A DNA stretch of 64,000 nucleotides from Pedobacter ginsengisoli (GTDB lineage: Bacteria; Bacteroidota; Bacteroidia; Sphingobacteriales; Sphingobacteriaceae), in the NCBI RefSeq assembly GCF_002736205.1, contig NZ_CP024091.1:4523555-4587554 (forward strand). Direction: 5' to 3'. How positions within the stretch are numbered: position 1 is the first letter of the stretch; every line of letters starts with the position of its first letter. Both the position numbers and the translations under genes were made by a program. A model generated the notes under the pieces. The model was given only the letters and a program-made list of their open reading frames with translations. It had not been told where the DNA came from and ran no database searches. Below, one piece after another: positions 28,346 to 36,335 of the stretch.

Positions 28346-28366
28346 TCGAATCACACTATTATTTTG
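28331..28366 (+). terminator. metG terminator hairpin
   Basis: A perfect 12-bp stem, AGTGTGATTCGA with its complement, and a 3-nt loop overlap the metG stop codon. A T-rich stretch follows. It separates metG from the tRNA gene. Confidence 0.8.
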
Positions 28367-28391
28367 TGGCATTATGCTATTGATTTATTAT

Positions 28392-28399
28392 TATATTTG
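28392..28399 (+). promoter_or_regulatory. Probable promoter -7 box for tRNA-Arg
   Basis: TATATTTG matches the Bacteroidota TAnnTTTG element and lies about 40 nt before the tRNA 5' end. No well-spaced -33 box is obvious. Confidence 0.4.
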
Positions 28400-28437
28400 C
28401 GCCTGCTACTAAAATATATTTTATAGCATTTATTATT

Positions 28438-28509
28438 GGTCCCGTAGTTCAACGGATAGAATAGAAGTTTCCTAAACTTTAGATATGAGTTCGATTCTCG
28501 TCGGGACCA
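28438..28509 (+). tRNA. tRNA-Arg (anticodon CCT)
   Basis: A full cloverleaf can be drawn: acceptor GGTCCCG (28438-28444) with CGGGACC (28502-28508) plus discriminator A; D-stem GTTC/GAAT; anticodon stem GAAGT/ACTTT with loop TTCCTAA, giving CCT at 28471-28473 (reads AGG); T-stem ATGAG/CTCGT with loop TTCGATT. The 3' part, from the anticodon loop to the end, is repeated exactly at 41681-41718, marking it as the integration site of the adjacent island. Confidence 0.93.
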
Positions 28510-28510
28510 C
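28473..28510 (+). repeat. Left attachment site (38-bp direct repeat, tRNA 3' end)
   Basis: Exact 38-bp repeat of 41681-41718, beginning TAAACTTTAGATATGAG and ending GTCGGGACCAC. It spans the tRNA anticodon loop to just beyond the 3' end, the typical core for tyrosine recombinases using tRNA genes. The integrase gene starts 123 bp downstream. Confidence 0.92.
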
Positions 28511-28534
28511 TTTGAGAGGTGAAATAATCCTCTA

Positions 28535-28570
28535 AACGGCTTTTCTAATACAGAGAGGCCGTTTTTGTTT
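28535..28570 (+). terminator. Terminator-like hairpin after tRNA-Arg
   Basis: AACGGC paired with GCCGTT across about 17 nt, followed by TTTTTG. It now lies on the island side of the left junction. Confidence 0.5.
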
Positions 28571-28598
28571 ATCGGGTTTTAATAGAATAGTAGGTATC

Positions 28599-28633
28599 CG
28601 ACAACCAAACCGACAACGAAAAAACGGTTGTCG
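28599..28633. repeat. Left arm-type repeats near integrase
   Basis: CCGACAACC (28599-28607) and CCGACAACG (28610-28618) are tandem with an 11-bp period; an inverted copy CGGTTGTCG lies at 28625-28633, touching the GTG start of the integrase. The same tandem pair, with the order of the final bases exchanged, occurs inside the right border at 41593-41613. They are probable arm-binding sites for the recombinase or an excisionase. Confidence 0.65.
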
Positions 28634-29919
28634 TGGTTGCAACACTTACCAAGATGGCAGAGATTAAACTCAATTTAAGAGAGCCCAATGCAGACAAAGA
28701 AACACCAATCAATGTAATTGTACGTTACAACAATCAGAGACTCGTCTATTCGAGCGGGAAGCGTGTACTGCCGAAATACTGGGATGTAGCTAATCAGAAA
28801 GCAAGAAAGATGAAGGACTTCCCATCCGCAGAGCTACTCAATTCAAATTTAAGGTTGATGACTCAGGCTATCCATGCAGAGATCGAAACATACCTTAGAG
28901 GCAGCGACCAACGGTATCCTGATCCTAAGCAATTAAAGCAACTACTGGACTTAAGGTTTGATAGGACAGTGAAGGAGTCTAAGAAGACCTTCTTCGAGTT
29001 CATTGATTGGTTTAGTTATGAGTACGCACCAAAGAAGCAGATCGTAACCAACAACGAGACAAGTGTTACCAGCGTTAACACGATTAAAACTTATACTACT
29101 ACTCTTAGATTGCTAAAGGTGTTTGCCAAGGAGATAGGAGATTTTGATTTCAAAGACATAGACATGAACTGGTACTTCAGGTTTACTGATTGGTGCAATA
29201 GTGAAAAAAGTTATAATCCAAGTACCATCGGTAAGCATATCAAAGTTATAAAATGTTGGCTTCGCAAAGCCGAAGAAGAGGGGTTACACGATGTTACCTT
29301 TTATAAGCACAGAGACTTTAGGAAGCCTGCCTACCTCTCTGAGACTGTTTACCTCAACAGAGAAGAGCTAAAGTTACTCTATGAACTAGACTTATCTAAA
29401 AGAGTAGAGTTAGACCGCATTCGAGATTTGTTTTTGGTCGGCGCATGGACAGGATTGCGATTTAGTGACTTCAATAGGTTAACTGAAGGACACATACAGG
29501 AGGGGTTTATAAAGATAAAGACAAGCAAGACTAGTTCCTTAGCAGTAATACCAATCAATAAAGTAGTCAGGTGTATACTTTCTAAGTATGACAATGGATT
29601 GCCATGTGGTTATGCCAATCAGTACATGAACAGGCAGATAAAGGTACTCTGTAAGATGGCGAAGATCAATTCTCGCGAAGAGAAGGTTCAATTCGTCAAT
29701 GGGAGGAAGGAAGTCTCGAATGTTAAGAAGTGGCAACTGATCAGTACTCATACGGCTAGAAGGTCGTTTGCTACTAACTTGTACGGAGTTGTACCTAATA
29801 ATACCATCATGGCGATTACAACTCACAAAACCGAGGCTGCATTCTTAAGATACCTGCGAAAAAGTAATCAGGAACATGCGGAGATATTAAAGCTGGCTAT
29901 GGATAGAATGCAAGAATAG
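28633..29919 (+). CDS. Tyrosine recombinase/integrase of the island
   Basis: 428 residues from a GTG start; an ATG seven codons later (MAEIKLNLREP) is an alternative. The N-terminal arm-binding domain (PINVIVRYNNQRLVYSSGKR) and SAM-like core-binding domain (residues 118-215) match Bacteroidota phage-integrase families. Catalytic residues are visible: Arg276 in TGLRFSD, Lys near 299, His373 and Arg376 in HTARRSFATN, His398 in THKTEAAF and Tyr407 in FLRYLRKS. All are intact, so the enzyme should be active. It lies directly next to the tRNA attachment site and overlaps the arm-type repeats. Confidence 0.95.
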   Translation: MVATLTKMAEIKLNLREPNADKETPINVIVRYNNQRLVYSSGKRVLPKYWDVANQKARKMKDFPSAELLNSNLRLMTQAIHAEIETYLRGSDQRYPDPKQLKQLLDLRFDRTVKESKKTFFEFIDWFSYEYAPKKQIVTNNETSVTSVNTIKTYTTTLRLLKVFAKEIGDFDFKDIDMNWYFRFTDWCNSEKSYNPSTIGKHIKVIKCWLRKAEEEGLHDVTFYKHRDFRKPAYLSETVYLNREELKLLYELDLSKRVELDRIRDLFLVGAWTGLRFSDFNRLTEGHIQEGFIKIKTSKTSSLAVIPINKVVRCILSKYDNGLPCGYANQYMNRQIKVLCKMAKINSREEKVQFVNGRKEVSNVKKWQLISTHTARRSFATNLYGVVPNNTIMAITTHKTEAAFLRYLRKSNQEHAEILKLAMDRMQE

Positions 29920-29957
29920 CAGTATTGAAAATATCGGGCTGATGAATATCTTTACAG

Positions 29958-29978
29958 CGGAGTAGCTTAGCTGCTCCG
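29958..29978 (+). other. Hairpin between integrase and next gene
   Basis: CGGAGTAGC pairs with GCTGCTCCG (one G-T pair, loop TTA) 16 nt before the ATG at 29994. No T-run follows, so it is more likely a regulatory or leader hairpin than a terminator. Confidence 0.45.
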
Positions 29979-29993
29979 TTTAAACAGATAGCC

Positions 29994-30788
29994 ATGTACG
30001 AAACAACTCTCAACCCTGACTTTAATAAACTAAAGACATTCTTCCCTAATATCACAGATGCTGATATCGCCGCAATACAGCAAGCAGGAGGCGTTCCTGT
30101 TAACTTAGAATACATGAGGGAAACACGTTATTTGAGTGTCTCTGAAGGGCTAAAAACCATCGTAGAGACGTATGGCATAGCTGACCATTATGAAGAATTG
30201 CTCTACCTTATCTTGAAGAAGAATGAACAAATCGCAGAACGTTACGAGGCGTACTGGAATAACTATAACGACGATCAGACCTCCAAGGAGGTTGCCAAGT
30301 TCTTACTCGCCTACAAGGAATCAAACCCAAGACAACACTTTCAGCTAGTTGCCAAGCCAGTAACAGGCAGTGTCGCAATAAAGGATACAGTGGTAGCAAA
30401 GTGGATGTGTGAGCAGATATACAAGGCTATAGAAGCTAGAGATTTTCCTTTAGGTGTGTTTGGAGAAAAGATATTATATGACCTCTTTGGTGATAGCTTT
30501 GCTACCGATGAACCAATATCCTTAGAGCGGTTAAAGGCTACTTCAGAGCTTAACCCAAAGAAGCCAACGCTAAGAGTTAAAAAACTCTATGTAGATTTCT
30601 GTTCTTACATCAAAGATTACCTTATAGAGCATACGAGGTTGACTCTCCCATCTGACGTATCACTTACCGATGCACAAGCCAACTTCTTCTTCGACGTACT
30701 GGAACTTTTAGAATACCTTGATAGAGACAAAATAGAATCTGAACCTAAGGATTACATTCATACAATGATCAGAAATCACACTAAGTAA
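29994..30788 (+). CDS. Unrecognised island protein, mostly helical
   Basis: 264 residues, no signal peptide or membrane segment. The sequence is predicted to be helical and soluble (KTIVETYGIADHYEELLYLI, EEVAKFLL-like helices) with KKPTLRVKKLYVDFCSYIKD in the C-terminal part. No family is recognised. Position right after the integrase is often taken by replication, excision or accessory functions, but nothing in the sequence demonstrates this. Codon use resembles the rest of the island. Confidence 0.7.
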   Translation: MYETTLNPDFNKLKTFFPNITDADIAAIQQAGGVPVNLEYMRETRYLSVSEGLKTIVETYGIADHYEELLYLILKKNEQIAERYEAYWNNYNDDQTSKEVAKFLLAYKESNPRQHFQLVAKPVTGSVAIKDTVVAKWMCEQIYKAIEARDFPLGVFGEKILYDLFGDSFATDEPISLERLKATSELNPKKPTLRVKKLYVDFCSYIKDYLIEHTRLTLPSDVSLTDAQANFFFDVLELLEYLDRDKIESEPKDYIHTMIRNHTK

Positions 30789-30913
30789 ATAGCTGATTGT
30801 TAAGGTTATAAAACTTATCTATACTTAGTAAATAGTATTGCCTCTACCCAACTGGGTTACAATGACATTTGTATCATCATCAGCAATGAAGCAGATGATT
30901 AAAAACAAAAGTT

Positions 30914-31423
30914 ATGAAACCAGAGATTTACAGAAGCAACAAAACAACCAGCCAAACGTACTTAGAACTTGAGCCAAAAGGGATGAACCAATATGCCCCA
31001 AGAATAGGGTATTACAAAGTAATACGCAAATGTAGAGTGGCAATTTCAGGCCATCTTATAAAGGGGGTAGTCGCATACTGGAAACTAAATATCGATGATG
31101 AGTTCGATACTAGTTTCGAAACTAAAACACAGCTTGAGTCCTTCAATAGAAACCCATATCCAGGTTCTTCACTACTACTGTCTGAGGACTTAACAAATAA
31201 AACCATTCATGTTAGAAGTGCCGAAATAAAGAATGACGGCACCCGTCGGTTCATTGTCGATTGGGAAATCCTGTCAAGTAAAAAAGCTACTGTTGGTGAC
31301 TTAAACAAGTTACTTCAATTGGGTGAACTTGATCTTATTGACAGCATGTTAAAGTCCACAGAGGGGCTAGATTTGGGTGATGAAGAAATTGATTATGAAG
31401 CTGATGACAGTCAGGATTATTAA
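30914..31423 (+). CDS. Unrecognised island protein, beta-rich
   Basis: 169 residues with no signal peptide. The first 120 residues look beta-rich (RIGYYKVIRKCRVAISGHL, NKTIHVRSAEIKNDGTRRFI) and the tail is highly acidic (DLGDEEIDYEADDSQDY). No family is recognised. The acidic tail resembles those of nucleic-acid mimic or chaperoned phage proteins, but this is only a resemblance. A terminator follows. Confidence 0.65.
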   Translation: MKPEIYRSNKTTSQTYLELEPKGMNQYAPRIGYYKVIRKCRVAISGHLIKGVVAYWKLNIDDEFDTSFETKTQLESFNRNPYPGSSLLLSEDLTNKTIHVRSAEIKNDGTRRFIVDWEILSSKKATVGDLNKLLQLGELDLIDSMLKSTEGLDLGDEEIDYEADDSQDY

Positions 31424-31454
31424 GTAGACATAAGCATACCATTTGTTACTTTAA

Positions 31455-31492
31455 GAGGAAGCTCCCCTTGTGGTTGGCTTCCTTTTTTTTGC
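31455..31492 (+). terminator. Rho-independent terminator
   Basis: GGAAGC...GCTTCC stem around a pyrimidine-rich loop followed by eight T, 30 nt past the stop of the 169-residue gene. Confidence 0.8.
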
Positions 31493-31629
31493 CCATAGCA
31501 CTTGTTTGTAACAAGCTGAAATACAAGGCTATAAAACTTTATTAAAACCCTTCCTTACCATTGCCTCCCACGCATGGAGGCATCAGCACTTTTGCATCAA
31601 CGGAGTCAAACCCCTCTGTAAAACAAGAG

Positions 31630-33483
31630 ATGCAAACAAGTGTAACAAAGATCGAACTGAAGTTAACCGATAGTTTTGAAGTAGCTTTCCCTGATAAGCT
31701 AATACCTTCAAACTCATACTTAGACAAGAGTAAAACAGGACTGGGTATGACCTATTCAGAATTTCATGCTGAGCGCCACAGCATCATTGTCATACCGTAC
31801 ACAAGCATCATAGATTTAAAAGCGAAAGAGTACAAGTACAAACAGCCATTGAAGATTGTAGACGAAGTAAAGGCTAAAGCAATTGAAGAGTATTTAACCT
31901 CAGATGTGAAGTATAAGAAACTAATAACGACACCAGAGGGGTTTAAGAAGATTATCGATGCTGCTATCGCGCTTGATAAACTAGATTGGCTGTACGAACA
32001 CTTCTTTTGCTTACTTGACGAAGCCCACTGCTACGCCGTAGAAGCATTCAGAAAGTTTATTCTTACCCCATTCAATTATTTTTGGAAGTTTGTTAATAAG
32101 GCTCTCGGTACAGCAACCTACTTCCCGTACAGCGATTCAAGGTTCAATAAGCTTACACATTACAAAATCACCTATGACAAACCCTTTGGTAAGATTACTA
32201 TTGTTGACCATAAAGACCCCAAAGCAGTCCTTAATCACTTCCTTACCCACCCTGAGAAGTTCCCAGGCAATGTTCATATCTTCTATAACTCTGTTAAAGA
32301 GATAGAAAAGGTAATACGTGCAGCAGGTATAAAAGATGTCAATGTCTACTGTCGTGACGAGGAACGCAACCATAAGATACTTGGAGACAGTGCAATCCAT
32401 TTCAAGTACGAACCATGTGCTGACGACTATAAGAAGTTTAATTTCTACAGTGCAAGATACTATGATGGTTGGGACCTATTTGACAATGATAAAGCGACTA
32501 TAATACTTGTTACAGACATAAGCGTGAAACATAGCTTGGTAGGGATACCCTACAATGGCTTTCAATCCGTAGGGAGGCTTAGAAAGGTTTCACCTCATAA
32601 AATATACCATGTCACCAACAACTTTGGCAAGGAAGATAAGGATGTAAGATCATTTGATCACATAAGTAAGAACTGGCACTATCAGGCAAGCAACCATGCC
32701 CAGTATTACAATGACTTTAAATTTAAGGCGTGCGGGGATGGGATGGAAGAGAAACAGGAAACATGGAAGCTTGCACATCCATTCTGTAAGTTTACATCGG
32801 TGACCATGGAAGCATATGTTTATCCTATGAAGGTTGATCAGCACATCTGTAAAGAATATAGCATAGAGGGTTATTCTAATATTGGAACCATTGAACGGCA
32901 CTGGCAGGAAATGAATTATGAAACGGAGTTGAACCATCAAAAGGACCTTAAACCACTAGAGATAAAAGGCGTTCCTAAATCAACAGTCAACAGACAGGTT
33001 ATTGAAATGATAGAAGAATATGCTATCCATCCAGACAAATATTCCTATAGCCAAGCCGATATTATTATCGGGAAGCTAAGGGATCAATTCAAAGACCTGC
33101 TGATGGCACATAACCGCTTTGGAAAGGCAGAACTTGAGCGACTCGGCTATGATGACAAAGCAATAAGAAAAGCCCTTGTAGACCATAGCAATGCCAACCA
33201 AGAACATGAGCTGAAAACAAGAGCTAAGTCCGCATTTGAATTTAACATCCCCTACACGACTGATCGTATTGCAGCTATACTTCAAAAAATTTATGATGAC
33301 CTACGTATTAAAGCATCTAACGGTAAAAGAAAGAAGGTAAAGGCTACTGACCTAGAACGGTTGAACGTCTTTCTTATAACTAAAACACAGAGGAAAGATG
33401 AGGCGGGTACAATCAACCCCAAAACAGGAAAGATCAAGAGAGTTCCAGTTTGGATTCTTGATAAACTGCCGGATGCCAACTAA
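31630..33483 (+). CDS. SF2-helicase-like protein with altered Walker A
   Basis: 617 residues from the ATG at 31630; a TTG at 31561 would add 23. Motifs lie in SF2 order: KTGLGMT at residues 35-41 where Walker A should be, with Met in place of the lysine; FFCLLDEAHCYA (DEAH at 130-133); ALGTATYF (motif III, 160-165); NVHIFYNSVKEIEKVI (motif IV, from about 215); ATIILVTDIS (motif V); GFQSVGRLRK (motif VI, 312-319). The C-terminal 280 residues are helical and unassigned. The family appears to exist in Bacteroidota mobile elements with non-lysine P-loops (from memory). ATP use is therefore uncertain; a replication or DNA-processing role is inferred. Confidence 0.75.
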   Translation: MQTSVTKIELKLTDSFEVAFPDKLIPSNSYLDKSKTGLGMTYSEFHAERHSIIVIPYTSIIDLKAKEYKYKQPLKIVDEVKAKAIEEYLTSDVKYKKLITTPEGFKKIIDAAIALDKLDWLYEHFFCLLDEAHCYAVEAFRKFILTPFNYFWKFVNKALGTATYFPYSDSRFNKLTHYKITYDKPFGKITIVDHKDPKAVLNHFLTHPEKFPGNVHIFYNSVKEIEKVIRAAGIKDVNVYCRDEERNHKILGDSAIHFKYEPCADDYKKFNFYSARYYDGWDLFDNDKATIILVTDISVKHSLVGIPYNGFQSVGRLRKVSPHKIYHVTNNFGKEDKDVRSFDHISKNWHYQASNHAQYYNDFKFKACGDGMEEKQETWKLAHPFCKFTSVTMEAYVYPMKVDQHICKEYSIEGYSNIGTIERHWQEMNYETELNHQKDLKPLEIKGVPKSTVNRQVIEMIEEYAIHPDKYSYSQADIIIGKLRDQFKDLLMAHNRFGKAELERLGYDDKAIRKALVDHSNANQEHELKTRAKSAFEFNIPYTTDRIAAILQKIYDDLRIKASNGKRKKVKATDLERLNVFLITKTQRKDEAGTINPKTGKIKRVPVWILDKLPDAN

Positions 33484-33510
33484 CCTACATTAGCTCGCAT
33501 CGATAGTGGG

Positions 33511-33592
33511 TGTGTCAAAAAAACATGATTGGCCCGTTCTGTATTTATATATACAAAAGAACGACGATAGAGCTAATTATTTGACACATTCA
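33511..33592. repeat. Nested inverted repeats after the helicase-like gene
   Basis: TGTGTCAAA and TTTGACACA form outer 9-bp arms; inside, GTTCT...AGAAC flanks an A+T-rich core containing TATATATAC. It lies between the convergent helicase-like gene and the membrane-protein pair. It may be a bidirectional terminator or an operator. Confidence 0.5.
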
Positions 33593-33629
33593 AGAATACG
33601 GCAGCAAATCACAGATACATTGATTTGCT

Positions 33630-34073
33630 CTATAATTGCCGATGAGGGGATACAGTATCTACCTTATAAACCAAGCAGCCAACTGCAACAGTCACCATAT
33701 AAGAAATGGCGGTTATATAATCGCCTCTACTGATGCTATCTAATTCGCTAAAGTTCCATCTGAATAGCAGCACTGTTAGAAGAACACTAAACGCACACAA
33801 TGCAAGCTTTTTGGTTAATAGTGCCCACTTTGTCTTATTGACAAAGTAGTAGCAGACCCACAGCAATAGCCAGTTAGGAATCGAAACCAAGCCCCCTATC
33901 ACAACAGCAACAGCATAGAATCCCCATGCATTAAACAATGCAGCGTAGTGATCTCTATAACCACCGAGGTTAATAATAAGCAAATAGAGTATTGGGCTAA
34001 GCAATACACTGGTCAGCCATACCTTAAGGGGGAATCTTATCGTATCCAATATCTTATTGTACTTCAATCCCAT
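33630..34073 (-). CDS. Four-helix membrane protein (paralogue A)
   Basis: 147 residues from the ATG at 34073 (a GTG at 34076 is possible). Four hydrophobic segments: WLTSVLLSPILYLLIINL, FYAVAVVIGGLVSIPNWLLL, LALCAFSVLLTVLLF and YITAISYMVTVAVGCLVY. It is clearly related to the neighbouring gene upstream: both share F/Y-P-x-x-VWLTSVL, AV-IGG--SIP, LLLW-CY and a terminal V-K-D/T-TV segment. The start lies inside the 3' end of that gene (20-23 nt overlap). Function is unknown. Confidence 0.75.
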   Translation of the reverse strand: MGLKYNKILDTIRFPLKVWLTSVLLSPILYLLIINLGGYRDHYAALFNAWGFYAVAVVIGGLVSIPNWLLLWVCYYFVNKTKWALLTKKLALCAFSVLLTVLLFRWNFSELDSISRGDYITAISYMVTVAVGCLVYKVDTVSPHRQL

Positions 34074-34515
34074 CACTCTTGGATTTGACAGTTGTTACCT
34101 TATACATCAATACTCCTGCAATCAGAGGTATTGTGTAAGCACTAATCAGTATAATGTTACCTCTGCCCCAGAAGTTCTTTAGGTCAGGTAAGGACATTAC
34201 AATGAAAACAGCGATGCAGCAAAGTAGACTTACTAATGCAAGCGCTACCCTAATCAACCAAACAGGTGTATCTTTTTTTATCAAGAGGGTATAGCATAGC
34301 CAGAGAAAGAGAAAACATGGGATTGAACAGAAGCCTCCAATCAGTACTGCGACGAAATAGTACTCGATGAAACCTACCGAGAAAAAGGAGCTAAGTACAG
34401 TAGCTACTGTCGGTTTAAACTTAAACAATAACACCAATGGCCCAATAAGCACACTGGTCAGCCATACATTGAAAGGGTATCTGTAGTGTTGGAGCATTAA
34501 GCTAAAGGTAAACAT
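34054..34515 (-). CDS. Four-helix membrane protein (paralogue B)
   Basis: 153 residues with four predicted membrane helices (VWLTSVLIGPLVLLF, YYFVAVLIGGFCSIPCFLFL, IRVALALVSLLCCIAVFIV, LISAYTIPLIAGVLMYKV). It is a tandem paralogue of the next gene, so a local duplication is visible. Both are on the minus strand, opposite to the rest of the island, forming a separate two-gene operon. Small tandem membrane paralogues in islands are often immunity, effector or superinfection-exclusion proteins; this is inference. Confidence 0.75.
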   Translation of the reverse strand: MFTFSLMLQHYRYPFNVWLTSVLIGPLVLLFKFKPTVATVLSSFFSVGFIEYYFVAVLIGGFCSIPCFLFLWLCYTLLIKKDTPVWLIRVALALVSLLCCIAVFIVMSLPDLKNFWGRGNIILISAYTIPLIAGVLMYKVTTVKSKSDGIEVQ

Positions 34516-34690
34516 ACAACTGCATTTCTAATAATATAATTTTCGAGGTTGCCAACAATACCCACCCCCTCCGCCAACCTCTTTGGAAACTGTTTCATGT
34601 ATATGCTGCGCTCAGTGAGTCTATGCTGATCTAACTGTTTTCACTATTCATTTATAAGGTGTCAGCGTTAGACCGACCTCTCTAAACTTA

Positions 34691-35377
34691 GTGCCCAGAA
34701 ATGAAATTTTATCTATAAAGTGCTCAGAGAGGCAGGTAGGACACTCACCCCCGAATCTTGCTCTTGAGGAAAGCAAAAAGATAGTACAAGCGATATACAG
34801 CTACATAGAACCGCTTTTCAACAGAAGTCAACTCAGAAGAATTCACCTTTTAAAACAACAAGAAATGAGACCAGAACTCAACAGAAATCCACCTAATCAC
34901 AAAAATCTAGAGGCACTAAAGCAAATTGAGGCTCGTTTGAGCTCGACTAAGCGCGTTTATAAGAACTCTATCCGTGCCAAGCTCAACGGTACGACCTCAC
35001 AAAAGGCCATGAACCCAGTGATTTCAGGATTCTACCACGTGATAGTTAACAAGGTGAAAGAGCTGTACAGTAAGCTGCCAAACAAGGAGGATAGAGTCAT
35101 CATCGAACTCAATAACGAGCTTGACCCAACCGACTCACATGGCTTGTTTACTCTCATCACCCCAACATTTTTCTTCTACCTAGAGTGTTCGATCACCAAC
35201 CAGTACAGGATAGAATACCAGTTCCATAACTGCCCTGTGGAAGAAGAGATTCAACAACTCATCAACGCATTCTCCATGCGCAGCTACAGCACCGAGGTTG
35301 TTAATCAACCCGATTATCCTGCCTTCTTTCAACGGTGTTTGCAGGTACAGCCAGACCGTTTTATACATCAACTCTAA
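34691..35377 (+). CDS. Unrecognised island protein
   Basis: 228 residues if the GTG at 34691 is used; no ATG lies near the N-terminus, so the start is uncertain. The first part is basic and helical (KKIVQAIYSYIEPLFNRSQL, LNRNPPNHKNLEALKQIEAR), the second has a beta-rich block (FFFYLECSITNQYRIEYQFH) with a Tyr/Phe-rich end. No family is recognised. It is the first of three similar-sized plus-strand genes followed by terminator, and it lies 175 bp from the divergent membrane pair. Confidence 0.6.
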   Translation: MPRNEILSIKCSERQVGHSPPNLALEESKKIVQAIYSYIEPLFNRSQLRRIHLLKQQEMRPELNRNPPNHKNLEALKQIEARLSSTKRVYKNSIRAKLNGTTSQKAMNPVISGFYHVIVNKVKELYSKLPNKEDRVIIELNNELDPTDSHGLFTLITPTFFFYLECSITNQYRIEYQFHNCPVEEEIQQLINAFSMRSYSTEVVNQPDYPAFFQRCLQVQPDRFIHQL

Positions 35378-35385
35378 TCCACTAT

Positions 35386-35420
35386 AAGGCTTGTCAACGT
35401 CAACGACAGGCCTTTCTGTT
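35386..35420 (+). terminator. Rho-independent terminator
   Basis: AAGGC-TTGTC arms pair with GACAG-GCCTT around an AACGTCAAC loop, followed by TTTCTGTTT, just past the stop of the 228-residue gene. Confidence 0.75.
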
Positions 35421-35515
35421 TACAAGGTAACCTAGTCAAACAGGCTTCACCTGTAAGCATCTTACCTTTTAAATGAATGACAAGCCACTATTCAAAACAC
35501 AAAACCATAATCAAG

Positions 35516-36016
35516 ATGAAAGTAAAGAAAGCAACAACAGTAGAGCAAGAGCTCACAGCACAACAACAAATCAACGGAGAGGTAATCAGAGTGTTCCACC
35601 TTATCACCGAATCAGCTCGTGGAGTGGTCAGCAACTTCGAAACGAAGAAGTACCGCACCTCAGTAATGATTGACCACCTACAGAACAGCAGTAACAGTTT
35701 AATCAAAGAGTACCTCTCTTATTTCTTTAACATCACCCTCACGCGCAATCGTAATTCATTACTCGTTATCTACATTGGGTTTGATACAGAATCCGTAGCG
35801 CGGTTTGGATCGATGTTGCATAACCAATTGCTACGTGAGGTTATGAGGCATACAATGAAGGAAGCGACAGTCATTAACATTGAATCCTGCATTAGAGTTG
35901 ATGCCAACACAAAAGACATAAGGAACTTCTTCTATAAACGTACAATGGAAGGAGATAATGACTACACGACTATTACGGTTGATGAACTAGTGACTGTAGA
36001 GAAAGAAAGGGTGTAA
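35516..36016 (+). CDS. Unrecognised island protein
   Basis: 166 residues from the ATG at 35516; an ATG at 35477 would add 13 residues. The protein is soluble, with helices at both ends and a central strand pair (LSYFFNITLTRNRNSLLVIY IGF). No family is recognised. Its stop codon lies inside the left arm of the large inverted repeat that encloses the candidate structured RNA, so translation and RNA folding could influence each other. Confidence 0.6.
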   Translation: MKVKKATTVEQELTAQQQINGEVIRVFHLITESARGVVSNFETKKYRTSVMIDHLQNSSNSLIKEYLSYFFNITLTRNRNSLLVIYIGFDTESVARFGSMLHNQLLREVMRHTMKEATVINIESCIRVDANTKDIRNFFYKRTMEGDNDYTTITVDELVTVEKERV

Positions 36017-36331
36017 TGCCCTTTTCTTTTCGTTTACATTTCTATAACTTTACACAAACTTAAAACAAGGAGAACAAAGCCAATTACAGAGACTAGACAG
36101 TAACATATCTTATTAAGAAATATAGCGTAGCTATCAGTTCTTGCATATCAGGAATCCTAGGAACATTCAAACATTGCAACAAGAACAGAGTGGTCACGCC
36201 TACGCTACAGCGTAGGTGCTGTCCGCCTGTTGCAATGGGCCCTCCTAGGAGCCTCTGAATGCAGGATTGGCACAGTTCCCTACGCTTTAGTGTTTATTAA
36301 CGCGCCGAATTGGAACTTAAAGGGCATTACA
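36012..36331 (+). ncRNA. Candidate large structured RNA with nested helices
   Basis: About 320 nt between two island genes. The ends form a perfect 13-bp helix: TGTAATGCCCTTT (36012-36024) with AAAGGGCATTACA (36319-36331). Nested inside are CCAATT 36080-36085/36308-36313; AGCGTAG 36124-36130/36280-36286; AATCCT 36153-36158/36263-36268; CATTCA 36164-36169/36256-36261; a perfect 10-bp CATTGCAACA 36172-36181/36228-36237; ACAG/CTGT 36185-36188/36219-36222; and CCTACGC/GCGTAGG with TACA loop 36199-36216. Two copies of the palindrome TCCTAGGA (36155, 36243) offer an alternative pairing. No long open frame is present. Folding is read by eye; strand and function are inferred. Confidence 0.6.
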
Positions 36332-36335
36332 TACT

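Noticed and set aside
33506..33733. 75-codon plus-strand ORF
   Set aside because: It crosses the inverted repeats and overlaps the 3' end of the opposite-strand membrane gene; its residues show no protein-like pattern.
36012..36331. MITE or insertion sequence with terminal inverted repeats
   Set aside because: No target-site duplication is visible outside the arms, and the many nested internal helices fit an RNA better than a simple MITE. Not fully excluded.
36012..36331. Retron msr-msd RNA
   Set aside because: No reverse transcriptase gene is present nearby or elsewhere in the window.
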